Positions 1-7,135 are shown, counted from the stretch's first letter. The stretch: 15,834 nucleotides of DNA from Baffinella frigidus (GCA_026770585.1 MU646456.1:1-15834); one strand, 5' to 3'. Numbers and translations: made by a program. The notes: generated from the sequence alone by a model not told the origin.

Positions 1-152
1 GGGGGGGGAGAGCGTGTGCCTGCTCGCCCGCCAACTTCTTATAATCAGCAAGGTTGGCCTCAATGGGCGCGTCCCCCCACTTGGACGGCTTCGCAGCGTC
101 CACGGGCACCTCCCCCCGCCCGGCACTCGCATCCTGGAATATACGTTTTAAT

Positions 153-218
153 CTTAGTATACGTTGTATACTTGGTGATATACGACTTAGTATACGCTGT
201 ATACTTGGTGATATACGA
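153..218. repeat. 33-bp tandem duplication
   Basis: Two adjacent 33-bp units (153-185 and 186-218) differ at only one or two positions and contain TATACG and GTATAC steps. The AT-rich pair sits in a GC-rich surround. It is a simple tandem duplication with no coding meaning; reading through it gives periodic peptide only. Confidence 0.85.
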
Positions 219-225
219 CTCTGGG

Positions 226-282
226 CAGGTCATTAGTGGGAATGTCAGAACGCAACGCTCCGTTTTCGTGGTACAAATACGC
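226..282 (+). repeat. dispersed repeat Y, copy 1
   Basis: This segment (GCAGGTCATTAGTGGGAA... to ...GTGGTACAAATACGCG) matches 9224-9276 along its length, and its later half (ACGCAACG, TTCG, GGTAC) recurs near 4388-4427. Three scattered copies mark it as an old dispersed repeat. Its family is not recognised. Confidence 0.6.
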
Positions 283-389
283 GAGGCGAGGGAGCGCTTG
301 CGCTTTTCTCTTACGGATGGCCTACCGTAGCGTCCCATGGATTTACGGATTTACGGATTATGTAGGTGAGTTTCTCGGCGAGGGCCACC

Positions 390-504
390 TTTCCGTGAAC
401 TTATCCGTAGGAACCCCCCTATGTCCCTACGGGTTGCCTACCGTAGGGTCCTAGGTCTTATCGCTTAGGGGTTATTCAAAACCCCTTCAAAGTCCGCTGT
501 GTGG
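390..504 (+). mobile_element. CCACACAGCGG MITE, truncated (right part)
   Basis: From TATCCGTAGGAACCCCCC to CCGCTGTGTGG this matches the right two thirds of the complete copies at 1754-1923 (opposite strand) and 14829-15170. The left terminal repeat is missing. The left edge runs into sequence resembling the 217-bp satellite (GAGTTTCTCGGCG), so the start is approximate. The element is non-coding and non-autonomous. Confidence 0.75.
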
Positions 505-511
505 GACAGGC

Positions 512-560
512 GGCGGGACCTCGATTTTTCCGGCGCGGGAGCGCCTACGCCCGATACCCA
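512..560 (+). repeat. Diverged partial copy of the 217-bp satellite
   Basis: GCGGGACCTCGA, then a TTTTCCGGCGCGGGAGCGC-like stretch, matches the first 50 bases of the satellite unit at 661 with several differences. The stretch 561-660 has GGATTTATGGATTA-like short repeats and a CGGTAGGCAATACCG hairpin, and nothing coding. Confidence 0.6.
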
Positions 561-660
561 AACGCGAATAATCCATACCCCACGGTAGGCAATACCGTAG
601 GGACATAGGCTGATGGATGTATGGATTATCCCATGGATTTATGGATTATCAAGTGGTTAG

Positions 661-1156
661 GCGGGACCTCGAGTTTCTCGGCGCGGGAGCGCTTGCGCCA
701 GATTCGGAGCGCGAAACCCGACATCCTTACGGATGGCCTACTTTAGGGTCCTATGGGATTATCCACTTATCCCTTAAGTGGCGGACGGGCGAATATTCGC
801 CCTAACTCGCGCTAGGCAGGTCCTAGGGCCCTACCGTAGGGCGTATGCGCCTACTCACCACTTGAGGGATAGGTTGGGCGGGACCTCGAGTTTTTCGGCG
901 CGGGAGCGCTTTCGCCAGATTCGGAGCGCGAAACCCGACATCCTTACGGATGGCCTACTTTAGGGTCCTATGGGATTATCCACTTATCCCTTAAGTGGCG
1001 GACGGGCGAATATTCGCCCTAACTCGCCCTAGGCAGGTCCTAGGGCCCTACCGTAGGGCGTATGCGCCTACTCACCACTTGAGGGATAGGTTGGGCGGGA
1101 CCTCGAGTTTTTCGGCGCGGGAGCGCTTTCGCCAGATTCGGAGCGCGAAACCCGAC
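661..1156 (+). repeat. 217-bp satellite, 2.3 copies
   Basis: Units begin at 661, 878 and 1095 with GCGGGACCTCGAGTTT, an exact 217-bp period. The third unit stops at 1156 where the next array begins. Units 1 and 2 are nearly identical, so the duplication is recent. Each full unit contains a 104-bp inverted repeat (768-871 in unit 1, ends TATCCCTTAAGTGG and its complement). Inside it lies the perfect 16-bp palindrome GGGCGAATATTCGCCC at 787-802, repeated at 1004-1019. The short ORFs here simply repeat with the period. Confidence 0.95.
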
Positions 1157-1753
1157 GTCACCGCCCCCGCCACCATCAGCATCAACGTCGTGATTCCTGT
1201 GTGATAGAACGGTGCCAGGGTTGTACAGTTAGTTGTACAGTTGGCACGCGTCACCGCCCCCGCCACCATCAGCATCACCGTCGTGATCCCTGTCGTCAAC
1301 CCGCAACCGTTAGCATGCGGTGTGATCTCTGTCCGACCGAGGAGGAGTGAGGAGTGAGGAGGAAGAGAGAGCGCCCCCCTCGCCGCCCCCGCCACCATCA
1401 GCATCACCGTCGTGATCCCTGCGTGACATTTTTGTTCAGTTATCTGCCAAAACCCCGCCACACTCAGCATCGATGGTGTAATCCCTGATCCATCCGCACG
1501 CCCCCGTCACCATCAGCATCACCGTCGTGATTCCTGTGTGATAGAACGGTGCCAGGGTTGTACAGTTAGTTGTACAGTTGGCACGCGTCACCGCCCCCGC
1601 CACCATCAGCATCCACGTCGTGATCCCTGTCGTCAACCCGCAACCGTTAGCATGCGGTGTGATCTCTGTCCGACGGAGGAGGAGTGAGGAGGAGGAGGAG
1701 GAGGAGGAGGAGTAAGGAGGAGGATAGAGCGGCCCTCTCGCCGCCCCCGCCAC
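1157..1753 (+). repeat. Array of a 36-bp motif within a 337-bp duplication
   Basis: The motif CCGCCACCATCAGCATCACC, continuing with GTCGTGATCCCTG, occurs at about 1163, 1255, 1385, 1502 and 1591. Degenerate versions lie at 1457 and 1953. A larger direct repeat (1163-1395 against 1500-1753) has an offset of 337 bp and includes GGTTGTACAGTTAGTTGTACAG and GTTAGCATGCGGTGTG. Each large copy ends in a GGA/GAG-rich tract (about 1337-1370 and 1671-1727). Minus-strand ORFs over it are periodic and not genes. Confidence 0.9.
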
Positions 1754-1923
1754 CCACACAGCGGACTTCGAAGGGGTTTTGAATAACCCCTAAGCGCTAA
1801 GACCTATGACCCTACGGTAGGCAATCCATAGGGACATAGGGGGGTTTCTACGGTTCCTACGGATAAGGTTACGGAAACTCGGCCCGAAATGGGCCGAAAA
1901 TCCCCTCGTAGCCCTCTGTGTGG
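1754..1923 (-). mobile_element. CCACACAGCGG MITE, complete
   Basis: A 170-bp element with imperfect terminal inverted repeats of about 30 bp: CCACACAGCGGACTTCGAAG at the left, and the complement of CCACACAG(A)GGGCTACGA at the right. The interior carries CCTACGGTAGGCAATCC and TTCCTACGGATAAGG. It interrupts one copy of the 36-bp motif: GCCAC lies to its left and ACCAGCAGCAACGTCG resumes to its right. This shows insertion and suggests a 2-bp AC duplication. There is no ORF, so it is non-autonomous. The orientation is opposite to the copies at 390 and 14829. Confidence 0.88.
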
Positions 1924-2010
1924 ACCAGCAGCAACGTCGAGATCTGCGACCCGCCACACTCAGCATCAATGGAGTAATCCCTGCGACCATTCGCACGCCT
2001 CCGCCACCAT
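1924..2010 (+). repeat. Continuation of the 36-bp array after the MITE
   Basis: ACCAGCAGCAACGTCG and GCCACACTCAGCATCAATGG, followed by AGTAATCCCTG and CGCACGCC, match the order of motifs at 1391-1500. This is the other half of the array split by the MITE. Confidence 0.7.
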
Positions 2011-2014
2011 CGAA

Positions 2015-2106
2015 CCAAACTCAAACCAGTTCAAACGACTCAAACACCACGGGGGTGAGGGCTCGCAACCTGTCCCGAGCGCCACAGGGAGCAGCGATGC
2101 AGGGCG
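2015..2106 (+). repeat. 90-bp direct repeat X, copy 1
   Basis: It runs from CCAAACTCAAACCAGTTC through GGCTCGCAACCTGTCCCGAG to GCAGGGC and matches 2336-2426 at about 90 per cent by eye. The two copies flank the palindrome at 2115-2256. Confidence 0.85.
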
Positions 2107-2114
2107 CGCACAGA

Positions 2115-2256
2115 TTTATCCGGGGAAACCTATTTTTCTTTCGTTTGATGGCAACGAAAATTACTACACAATTCGTTCTTATTAGTAATATAAAAGAATC
2201 TGTGTAGTAATGTTGATTGCCATCAAATGAAAGAAAAATAGGTTTCCCCGGATAAA
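2115..2256. mobile_element. 142-bp palindrome with TACTACAC core (H1)
   Basis: Arms of about 66 bp (TTTATCCGGGGAAACC and its complement at the ends) pair around the near-loopless centre TATTA-G-TAATA at 2180-2190. The inner 50 bp (2161-2210, TTACTACACA ... TGTGTAGTAA) is shared with the palindrome at 13043, but the outer arms are not. TA lies symmetrically at 2117-2118 and 2253-2254, so the mobile unit may be 2119-2252 with a TA target duplication. It could extrude a cruciform or give a long hairpin RNA. It has no coding capacity. Confidence 0.85.
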
Positions 2257-2298
2257 GATACCCCGGTGAGCAAGTGTACTTACACACACCGCAAACTG

Positions 2299-2426
2299 AT
2301 TCAAACCAAACCAATTCAAACCAAACTAATTCAAACCAAACTCAAACCAGTTCAAACGACTCAAACACCACGAGAGGGGGGCTCGCAACCTGTCCCGAGC
2401 GCCACGGGGAGCAACGACGCAGGGCA
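2299..2426 (+). repeat. CAAACC short tandem plus repeat X, copy 2
   Basis: Bases 2299-2340 are three copies of a 15-bp unit (ATTCAAACCAAACTA-like). They run straight into copy 2 of repeat X (2336-2426). The stretch 2427-2526 is unique here, contains GGCGTAGGGGGGGTGTAGGCGG, and has no recognised feature. Confidence 0.8.
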
Positions 2427-2795
2427 TGTGAGGCGGAACTGCCCGGGCCACTCTGCTGACGGCGTCCAATTGCGGAGTTTGACCATTTGCTCGGGCGTAG
2501 GGGGGGTGTAGGCGGTGCGGCCCGGGGTGACGTGGGCCTCCGCTTCGGCCGCGTCTGAGCAGGCGTCGATGTCCTGTTGGGAGGAGCGAAGAAGTTATTG
2601 TAAAGCGAGGATGTGGGACGCGATTGTAAAGCGACTGATGAAGGAGGAGACGCGTGTGCTCCTCCTATACGGAGTCACCTATCGTGTTATCGTGATACGG
2701 TCTTACCTAGTACAGGTCGAGCACACGCGCGTCTAAGCACGCGTGGATGGATGTTCTGGACGGACTGCGCCTCGGGAGAGCACCCCCACAGACTG

Positions 2796-2843
2796 GCCAT
2801 CTATCCATCTATCTATCTGTCATCTATCCATCTATCTGTCTGT
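2796..2843 (+). repeat. CTAT/CTGT microsatellite
   Basis: CTATCCATCTATCTATCTGT-type tetranucleotide repeats. They follow CTGGACGGACTGCGCC (2757-2772), a segment that also adjoins the GATA tract at 4730-4877 in the reverse direction. Confidence 0.85.
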
Positions 2844-2906
2844 CCAAACAAACCTGTTTGAAGGAGCACGCGAAAGTACGGTGTTAGCGAATACAGGCCG
2901 AGCACA

Positions 2907-3008
2907 CCACACAGTGGGCTACGAAGGGAAAACATGTTCAAATTGAAGCTATTTTCCGTGACCTTATCCGTAGGAACCCCCCTATGTCCCTACGGATTGC
3001 CTACCATA
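2907..3008 (+). mobile_element. CCACACAGCGG MITE, truncated at right
   Basis: It begins CCACACAGTGGGCTACGAAG and continues to TTATCCGTAGGAACCCCCCT and GCCTACCATAGGGAC, where it joins repeat S (GTGGGCCTC). The right terminal repeat is absent. The copy at 12220 stops at almost the same internal point, so both may share a truncated ancestor or a common breakpoint. Confidence 0.75.
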
Positions 3009-3250
3009 GGGACGTGGGCCTCTGTTTCGGCCGCGTCTGAGCACGCGTCGATGTCCTGTTGGGAGGGGGGGGGGCGTTATTGTAAAGCGAGGAGAGGAGA
3101 CGCGATTGTAAAGCGACTGATGTAGGCCACGCCAGGATGATCGAGACATCCACTTTTGACATCTTTCACGGGAAATGCCTTGAATTCGTAAGTCAACCGC
3201 GCCAGATCTGCCGCGTCTGAGCAGGCGTCGATGTCCTGTCGAGAGGGGGG

Positions 3251-3348
3251 AACCACTTAGCAGCGACTGAGGCCCTTTTCGCCTCAGATTTGAGGCGAAA
3301 CGCGGTTGGAATCCCATGCAACTGGATAACATTCTAGTCCAAATCGTT
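3251..3348 (+). mobile_element. CCACTTAGCAG hairpin element, copy 1
   Basis: This 98-bp segment splits the poly-G of a repeat S unit: the unit at 3009 is uninterrupted there, so it is an insertion. It contains the hairpin TTCGCCTCA-GAT-TTGAGGCGAA (3278-3299), and an alternative CTGAGGC/GCCTCAG pairing is possible. The flanks CCACTTAGCAG and GCGGTTGGAAT also occur around a different hairpin at 6597-6700. It has no ORF and no known family. Confidence 0.65.
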
Positions 3349-3456
3349 GGGGGGGCGTTATTGTAAAGCGGGGAGAGGAGACGCGATTGTAAAGCGACTG
3401 ATGCAGGAGGAGACGCCGCGATACGATGTTAGCGAATGAAGGTAGAGCACACATCC

Positions 3457-3606
3457 ATCCGGGAACACATTTGCTTTAAAAGAAAATGGCCTACCAAACC
3501 GGATTTGGGCCCTAATTGAATTTACTTAGGGCCCTAATTAACCTTGGTCCAACTGCTATGAACAAATAGGGAATGATTTTCTTTTGAATTAAACATGTCC
3601 CCGGAT
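3457..3606. mobile_element. 150-bp imperfect palindrome
   Basis: The ends ATCCGGGAACA and TGTCCCCGGAT pair, as do AAAAGAAAAT / ATTTTCTTTT and the central GGGCCCTAA / TTAGGGCCC (3508-3516 and 3526-3534) around a 9-base loop. The middle of each arm is diverged. The end TCCGGG(G)A resembles the end of the palindrome at 2115. It is probably an older foldback element. Confidence 0.65.
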
Positions 3607-3763
3607 TAACACGACTCATCACGAGAAGGTGCTAATGTAAAGCGACTGATGCAGAGGGGAACGCCCTTGTTGAGGAGCAGCTGATGCTGATAGAGAAAAC
3701 GCTGTTGAAATCGTGCCTTTTGGCTGGATCGGATCGGGTAAAGTTTCAGGTTGTTGGGTTTGC

Positions 3764-3838
3764 GTCTCTCTCTCTCTCCCTCCCTCTCCATCTCGCTCTC
3801 TCGCTCTCTCCTCTCTCCCTCCCTCTCTCTCTCTCTCT
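3764..3838 (+). repeat. CT-rich microsatellite
   Basis: A polypyrimidine tract of CTCT and CCCT steps about 75 bp long. Serine/leucine and arginine/glutamate ORFs across it are artefacts. The stretch 3607-3763 upstream holds only a repeat S remnant (TGTAAAGCGACTGATGC). Confidence 0.9.
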
Positions 3839-3851
3839 GGATTCGGGCAGG

Positions 3852-4062
3852 GGGGCGTGCCTGGACGGACTGAGCCTCAGGAGACACAGAGGGGCAGTGC
3901 CTTCTTGTAAAGCGACTAACACTGACAGAGAACACGGAGTTGAGCTCGGGACTTGTGACTGGAGCGGGAAAGTCGTGGCTGGTTGGTTTTGCGTATGTAG
4001 GGTTTGGAGAGGGGCGCTTGCCTGGACGGACTGCGCCTCAGGAGACACAGAGGGGCAGTGCC
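3852..4062 (+). repeat. About 160-bp direct repeat (CTGGACGGACTG)
   Basis: GCCTGGACGGACTGAGCCTC, then AGGAGACACAGAGGGGCAGT, at 3858-3902 recurs at 4019-4062. The DNA between them matches 3670-3760 weakly (ACTGACAGAGAACACGGAGT against CTGATAGAGAAAACGCTGTT). The CTGGACGGACTG motif also occurs at 2757 and, inverted, at 4799-4815. Confidence 0.75.
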
Positions 4063-4099
4063 GCGACAGCGGGCCGCAGAAGGTCGGCGCAGTGAGGCT

Positions 4100-4151
4100 T
4101 TGGTGGTTGGTTACCACCAAGAGGTACAGCCCTGAACCTGGGACCTGCGGG
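4100..4151 (+). repeat. Repeat W, left copy
   Basis: GGTGGTTGGTTACCACCAAG, then AGGTACAGCCCTGAACCTGG, matches 4301-4350, with a shorter third copy at 4520-4549. GGTGGTTGGTTACCACC is itself a small hairpin. The two full copies closely flank the 121-bp palindrome at 4174-4294. Confidence 0.85.
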
Positions 4152-4173
4152 GGATGAGTTATGCGTTAGCCAT

Positions 4174-4294
4174 CCTGGAGGCAACTTATGGGCAAATCTC
4201 AAGTCAATCTCCCACAAATGCACTCGGATTCCAAGTGCATTTGTATGGGGGTTGACTTTAAACCCCATAAATTTGCCCATAAGTTGCCTCCAGG
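4174..4294. mobile_element. 121-bp palindrome (H3)
   Basis: The outer 24 bp (CCTGGAGGCAACTTATGGGC, then AAAT) pair perfectly with 4271-4294. Inner AAATGCACT / AGTGCATTT closes a loop of about 8 bases. The middle of the arms has small insertions in the right arm. No TA is seen at the ends. It sits between two copies of repeat W. Confidence 0.85.
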
Positions 4295-4300
4295 GTGGAT

Positions 4301-4549
4301 GGTGGTTGGTAACCACCAAGAGGTACAGCCCTAAACCTGGGACCTGCGGGAGTGAGGCCACACCATGTCATAAGTGGGGATTTCATACGCAACGTTTCGC
4401 GCTAAAAGTGTTTCGTGGTACAAAAAAACCTTGTAGCGGCGGAGAAGAGCTCCAATTCCCAACACCTTTGGCGTGTTTCCCGGGTGAGAATCAACTTTAC
4501 CCGTAGATGGTGTAGTAAAATACAGCCCTGAGCCTGGGACGTGCGGGGG
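4301..4549 (+). repeat. Repeat W, right and third copies
   Basis: The second copy of W occupies 4301-4350 and a partial third (TACAGCCCTGAGCCTGGGAC) lies at 4520-4549. Between them is one remnant of repeat Y (ACGCAACGTTTCG ... GTTTCGTGGTAC, about 4388-4427) and otherwise unrecognised sequence. Confidence 0.7.
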
Positions 4550-4599
4550 CCCATATGTATAATCAAACCGCCATTTTTGAAAGTTGCGTCTGTTGTGGT

Positions 4600-4700
4600 G
4601 AGGTATGCGTTAGATGCGATAGTGATGCGTTATGCGTTAGATGCAATGCATCATGCATCAGATGCAATGCGTCAGACATTAGATGCGAAATCATGCACGC
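4600..4700 (+). repeat. Degenerate GATGCG(TTA) short repeats
   Basis: About ten loose copies of TTAGATGCGATG-like words in which ATGCAT palindromes recur. This is low-complexity sequence, not a gene. Confidence 0.6.
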
Positions 4701-4729
4701 GCGTGTGAGCCGGCGATGGATGGCCATCC

Positions 4730-4877
4730 ATGGATAGATAAATAGATAGGTAGATAGATAAATAGATAGATAAATAGATAGATAGATAGATAGATAACCA
4801 GTCCGTCCAGGCAAGCGCCCCTTCCCAAGATGGATGGATGGATAGATAGCTGGATAGATAGATAGATAGACAGATAG
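4730..4877 (+). repeat. GATA/GGATA microsatellites in two blocks
   Basis: TAGATAGATAAATAGATAGA-type repeats at 4730-4797 and GGATGGATAGATAG-type at 4829-4877. They are separated by 31 bp of inverted CTGGACGGACTG sequence (CCAGTCCGTCCAGGCAAGCG). Confidence 0.95.
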
Positions 4878-4922
4878 TGAAGACAGGTTGGAACACGCGC
4901 AAACACTCCTACACACACACTA

Positions 4923-5038
4923 CCTCTGCCTGAGTTTTATTCTGGCTCGTCCTAAAGGCTTTCTATTCGCCCTTTTGTACTGGATTTCTACTGTTAAATA
5001 CTTTTGAAGGACGAACCAGAATAAAAATCAGGCAGAGC
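4923..5038. mobile_element. TA-flanked foldback element CTCTGCC, copy 1
   Basis: A 116-bp element with about 29-bp terminal inverted repeats (CTCTGCCTGAGTTTTATTCT, then GGCTCGTCCT, and the complement). It is flanked by TA at 4921-4922 and 5039-5040. A second copy at 10888-11002 has the same arms and the same middle (GGCTTTCTATTCGCCC) and is also flanked by TA. These are the hallmarks of a Tc1/mariner-type MITE. No ORF. Confidence 0.9.
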
Positions 5039-5040
5039 TA

Positions 5041-5498
5041 GACACAGGGGAGACACAGGATGGGCATTTGACGGCTGGAACGGGAGGACGGAATCCGCCG
5101 TTACTTAAGTTAATGGAGGTTCCACTTTTTAACTTAACAGACTTAAGTTAACGGAGGTTCCACGTTTTCTTTGAGGCGTTCCACTCTCGACGTTTTTCTC
5201 GGTGGGCAGCGCGCAAGAAGAACACACCGCATGGGTAGATACGCGATGTAGGAGGTGGAGATAGAATCCATCCGGGAAAAGCTCGTAAGAGCGGCCGACA
5301 CGGGTACAGTATGTTGGCAGCACGTCTAGAACCCACACACACAGGATGGGCAGTCGACGGCTGGAATGGGAGGGTGGAACGTCGAGGCTTGAAGTGGGTG
5401 CATAGTGGCCGTGTTGGTGTCAATAAATGTCTATCTCTCTCTCTCTCTCGGACACATCAGTGCGGTTGGCATCACGTCTGGAATGCACACACACTCAA
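5041..5498 (+). repeat. Diverged repeat with ACACAGGATGGGCA and ACTTAAGTTAA motifs
   Basis: CACAGGATGGGCA, followed by GACGGCTGGAA, occurs at about 5052 and 5341, with a weaker copy near 5677. GGCAGCACGTCTAGAACCCA (5313) resembles GGCATCACGTCTGGAATGCA (5468). Within it ACTTAAGTTAATGGAGGTTC (5103) repeats at 5149. A short CT tract lies at 5433-5449. No gene is seen. Confidence 0.65.
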
Positions 5499-5499
5499 A

Positions 5500-5659
5500 G
5501 GGCAACGTCCTGAAAACCGGGCAGTTATGCCTACGGTATTGCCTACGGTAGGCCGTAGGGGCCGAGGGGGGGTCCTATGAAACATTAGGTCCTAATGGCC
5601 CTACGGCCTACCGTAGGCAATACCGTAGGGCCAACTGCCCGGTTTTCAGGACGTTACCC
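5500..5659. mobile_element. GGGTAACGGCC foldback family, copy A
   Basis: A 160-bp palindrome. The ends GGGCAACGTCCTGAAAACCG and GGTTTTCAGGACGTTACCC pair, and the inner arms share GCCTACGGTATTGCCTACGG-type sequence. TA follows at 5660-5661 and AA precedes. It is related to four other copies (9654, 10138, 10617, 14109) and is the most diverged of the five together with 14109. Confidence 0.85.
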
Positions 5660-5729
5660 TATTAACACAGGGAGGGCACAGGATGGAGATTCGACGAGTG
5701 AAATGGGTAGGCGGCACGACCGAGTAGAA

Positions 5730-6052
5730 CCATGTTTCGGGTTCCGGGTTTCGGGTTTCAGGTTCCGTGTTTCGGGTTCCAGGTTTCGGGTTCCAGCTTC
5801 TGGGTGTCGGGTTTCTTCTTCCGGGTTTCGGGTTTCAGGTTCTGGGGTTCGGGTTCCAGGTTCCGGGTTTCGGGTTCCAGGTTTCGGGTTTCGGGTTTCG
5901 GATTCCGGGTTTCGGGTTCCGGGTTTTGGGTTTCGGGTTCCGGGTTTTGGTTTTCTTATAGAACCACATGCGGTGGGTAGCGAAGCCAGAGTGTCGGGTT
6001 TCAGGTTCCGGGTTTCGGGTATCAGGTTCCGGGTTCCGGGTTTCGCGTTTCG
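5730..6052 (+). repeat. Degenerate TTTCGGG/TTCCGGG heptamer array
   Basis: Tandem 6-7-bp units (GGGTTTC, GGGTTCC, AGGTTTC) fill 5730-5953 and 5996-6052. The ORFs across it are endless FRVPGFGFR-like peptides, an artefact of the heptamer. The unit is one or two changes from the TTTAGGG telomere type. The two blocks are separated by one copy of CTTATAGAACCACATGCGGT, which recurs immediately after the second block (6063). Confidence 0.9.
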
Positions 6053-6100
6053 GGAGCAGCACCTTATAGAACCACATGCGGTGGGTGGCGAAGCCAGAGG
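5955..6100 (+). repeat. Direct repeat CTTATAGAACCACATGCGGT
   Basis: Copies at 5955-5991 and 6063-6099 share TTATAGAACCACATGCGGTG and GCGAAGCCAGAG. They bracket the second heptamer block. The end GCCAGAGGGCCGCTT recurs at 6580. Confidence 0.85.
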
Positions 6101-6160
6101 GCCGCTTGACTTCCACGGTCATCTCCATCCCTTCGAACTCAGGACCTGCGTTCGCCGTTT

Positions 6161-6569
6161 GTGCTCTCTTGAGGTTTGAATCTGCCGTCTTAGCATCGAC
6201 ATATAGCTGTACCAAAACACCAAACCGCCCATATGGAAACGGACCACGCCAGAGTGCAGGAGGCCAGAGTACTAAAAAATTCGTCGAATTTTTGAGAACG
6301 TATCTGGATACGTTCGTTGACTTTTGAACACCACTGCCTTCAGGAGGAATTGACGTTTGGCGAACCCTTCCAAGACTCTGACGTGGTGCTCCCATGTGGA
6401 AACGGGCCACGTTTTTTCTGTCTTAGGGGTGGTTTGGGGTCGTTCTATCTTAGGTTCTATGTTAGGGGTGGTTCTATGTTAGGGGTGGTTCTATGTTAGG
6501 GGTGGTTTGGTGCTATGGTACAGCTATATGTCGATGCTAAGATGGCAGATTCAACCCTCAAGATAGCAC
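6161..6569. mobile_element. 409-bp element with about 63-bp terminal inverted repeats
   Basis: The left arm 6161-6223 (GTGCTCTCTTGAGGTTTGAA, then TCTGCCGTCTTAGCATCGAC, ATATAGCTGTACC) pairs with 6506-6569 with few mismatches. The interior has a hairpin (AACGTATC/GATACGTT, 6298-6315), a GGAAACGG(A/G)CCACG direct repeat (6234 and 6399) and a 17-bp minisatellite. It looks like a long MITE or a foldback that gained internal repeats. No credible ORF. Confidence 0.75.
6421..6508 (+). repeat. 17-bp minisatellite
   Basis: The unit TTCTATGTTAGGGGTGG repeats exactly at 6455, 6472 and 6489, with degenerate partial units before it (TCTTAGGGGTGG at 6421). It lies just inside the right arm of the 409-bp element. 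Confidence 0.9.
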
Positions 6570-6596
6570 ACATTGCGACGCCAGAGGGCCGCTTCA

Positions 6597-6700
6597 CTCC
6601 ACTTAGCAGGCGCCGAGTTCATTTCCCCCCGGATATCCGGGGGAAAAGCGGTTAGAATTCCAGGGCACTGGATTCCCCTCGATGATGGTCAAATCTGGTG
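6597..6700 (+). mobile_element. CCACTTAGCAG hairpin element, copy 2
   Basis: Shares CCACTTAGCAG at the start, AAA.GCGGTT(A/G)GAAT after the hairpin, then CACTGGA and GTC.AAAT.. with 3251-3348. The hairpin itself is a different sequence: TTTCCCCCCGGATATCCGGG, then GGAAA, at 6622-6647, a near-perfect palindrome. Conserved flanks with a changed but still paired stem point to structure conservation or to replacement of the stem. Confidence 0.6.
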
Positions 6701-6828
6701 CTGGACAAACTGACGCCTCTCTCCCAGGGAGAAACGTCCTCACAGGGCAGCAGCGGAAGTACCCTAGGCGCCCGGCCACAGGCGACGTCTAGCAACCATA
6801 CGGTGTAGGTCCAGACTCCCGGGACAGA

Positions 6829-7013
6829 CCACACAGCGGGCTACGAAGGGATTTTCGGCACAAATCGGAGGATCATATTAGTAGCAGTAAAGAATTTGCG
6901 TAGTAAATTTCGCTGCGCCAATAACGATTAATCATTACTGTTACAGAGATGAATAGGTAGCAGAAAGGTGGCCCGATTTGGGCCGAAAAATCCCTTCGTA
7001 GCCCGCTGTGTGG
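6829..7013. mobile_element. CCACACAGCGG MITE, variant interior
   Basis: A 185-bp element with long, well-kept terminal inverted repeats (CCACACAGCGGGCTACGAAG, then GGATTTTCGGC.CAAATCGG, and its complement). The interior differs from the other copies: instead of the CCTACGG section it holds AT-rich DNA including GCGTAGTAAATTT, half of the TACTACAC core. Its termini are the best preserved in the window, which suggests recent mobility. Flanks GA and CC give no clear target duplication. Confidence 0.9.
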
Positions 7014-7093
7014 CCTGCGCTGTGTGGGCTGAGTACTGTGTGGTGTCTGTGTGGTACTGTGTGGTGTCTGTGTGCTACTGTGTGGTGCCTGTG
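7014..7093 (+). repeat. TGTGTGGT(GTC/ACT) tandem repeat
   Basis: CTGTGTGGTGTCTGTGTGGT-type units of about 12 and 21 bp directly follow the MITE end, whose last bases (GCTGTGTGG) resemble the unit. The array may have grown from that terminus by slippage. Confidence 0.75.
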
Positions 7094-7135
7094 TGGTACC
7101 TTGTTCGCCCGTCGCCAGTTCGCCAGTCGGTTCAT

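Larger units (their letters stand above)
2527..3450 (+). repeat. Repeat S, three diverged units
   Basis: Units share GCGTCTGAGCAGGCGTCGAT, then GTCCTGTTGGGAGG, then TTATTGTAAAGCGAGG and GCGATTGTAAAGCGACTGAT. Copies lie at 2527-2653, 3009-3125 and, split by an insertion, 3208-3250 plus 3349-3414. GTTAGCGAAT followed by GAGCACAC recurs at 2881 and 3427. Fragments of TGTAAAGCGACT also occur at 3636 and 3905. Length and GC vary between units, so this is an old tandem array. ORFs in it have no consistent frame. Confidence 0.8.

Noticed and set aside
1157-1753. CRISPR-like array of 36-bp repeats
   Set aside because: Spacing is irregular, the intervening DNA is itself repeated, and the context is eukaryotic with no cas genes.
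1072-1759. Minus-strand ORFs with repeated GITTVMLMVAGA
   Set aside because: The peptide repeat follows the 36-bp DNA motif exactly; the array is a satellite.
2625-2650. CTGATGA as a hammerhead ribozyme core
   Set aside because: No GAAA box or paired stems at the right distance; other copies of the repeat have CTGATGT or CTGATGC.
3684-4157. 157-codon plus-strand ORF
   Set aside because: It crosses a CT microsatellite and two copies of a 160-bp direct repeat; no codon signal or motif.
5595-6410. Long ORFs on both strands (191-194 codons)
   Set aside because: They are read from the degenerate TTTCGGG array and give periodic FRVPGFGFR-type or NPKPETRNP-type peptide.
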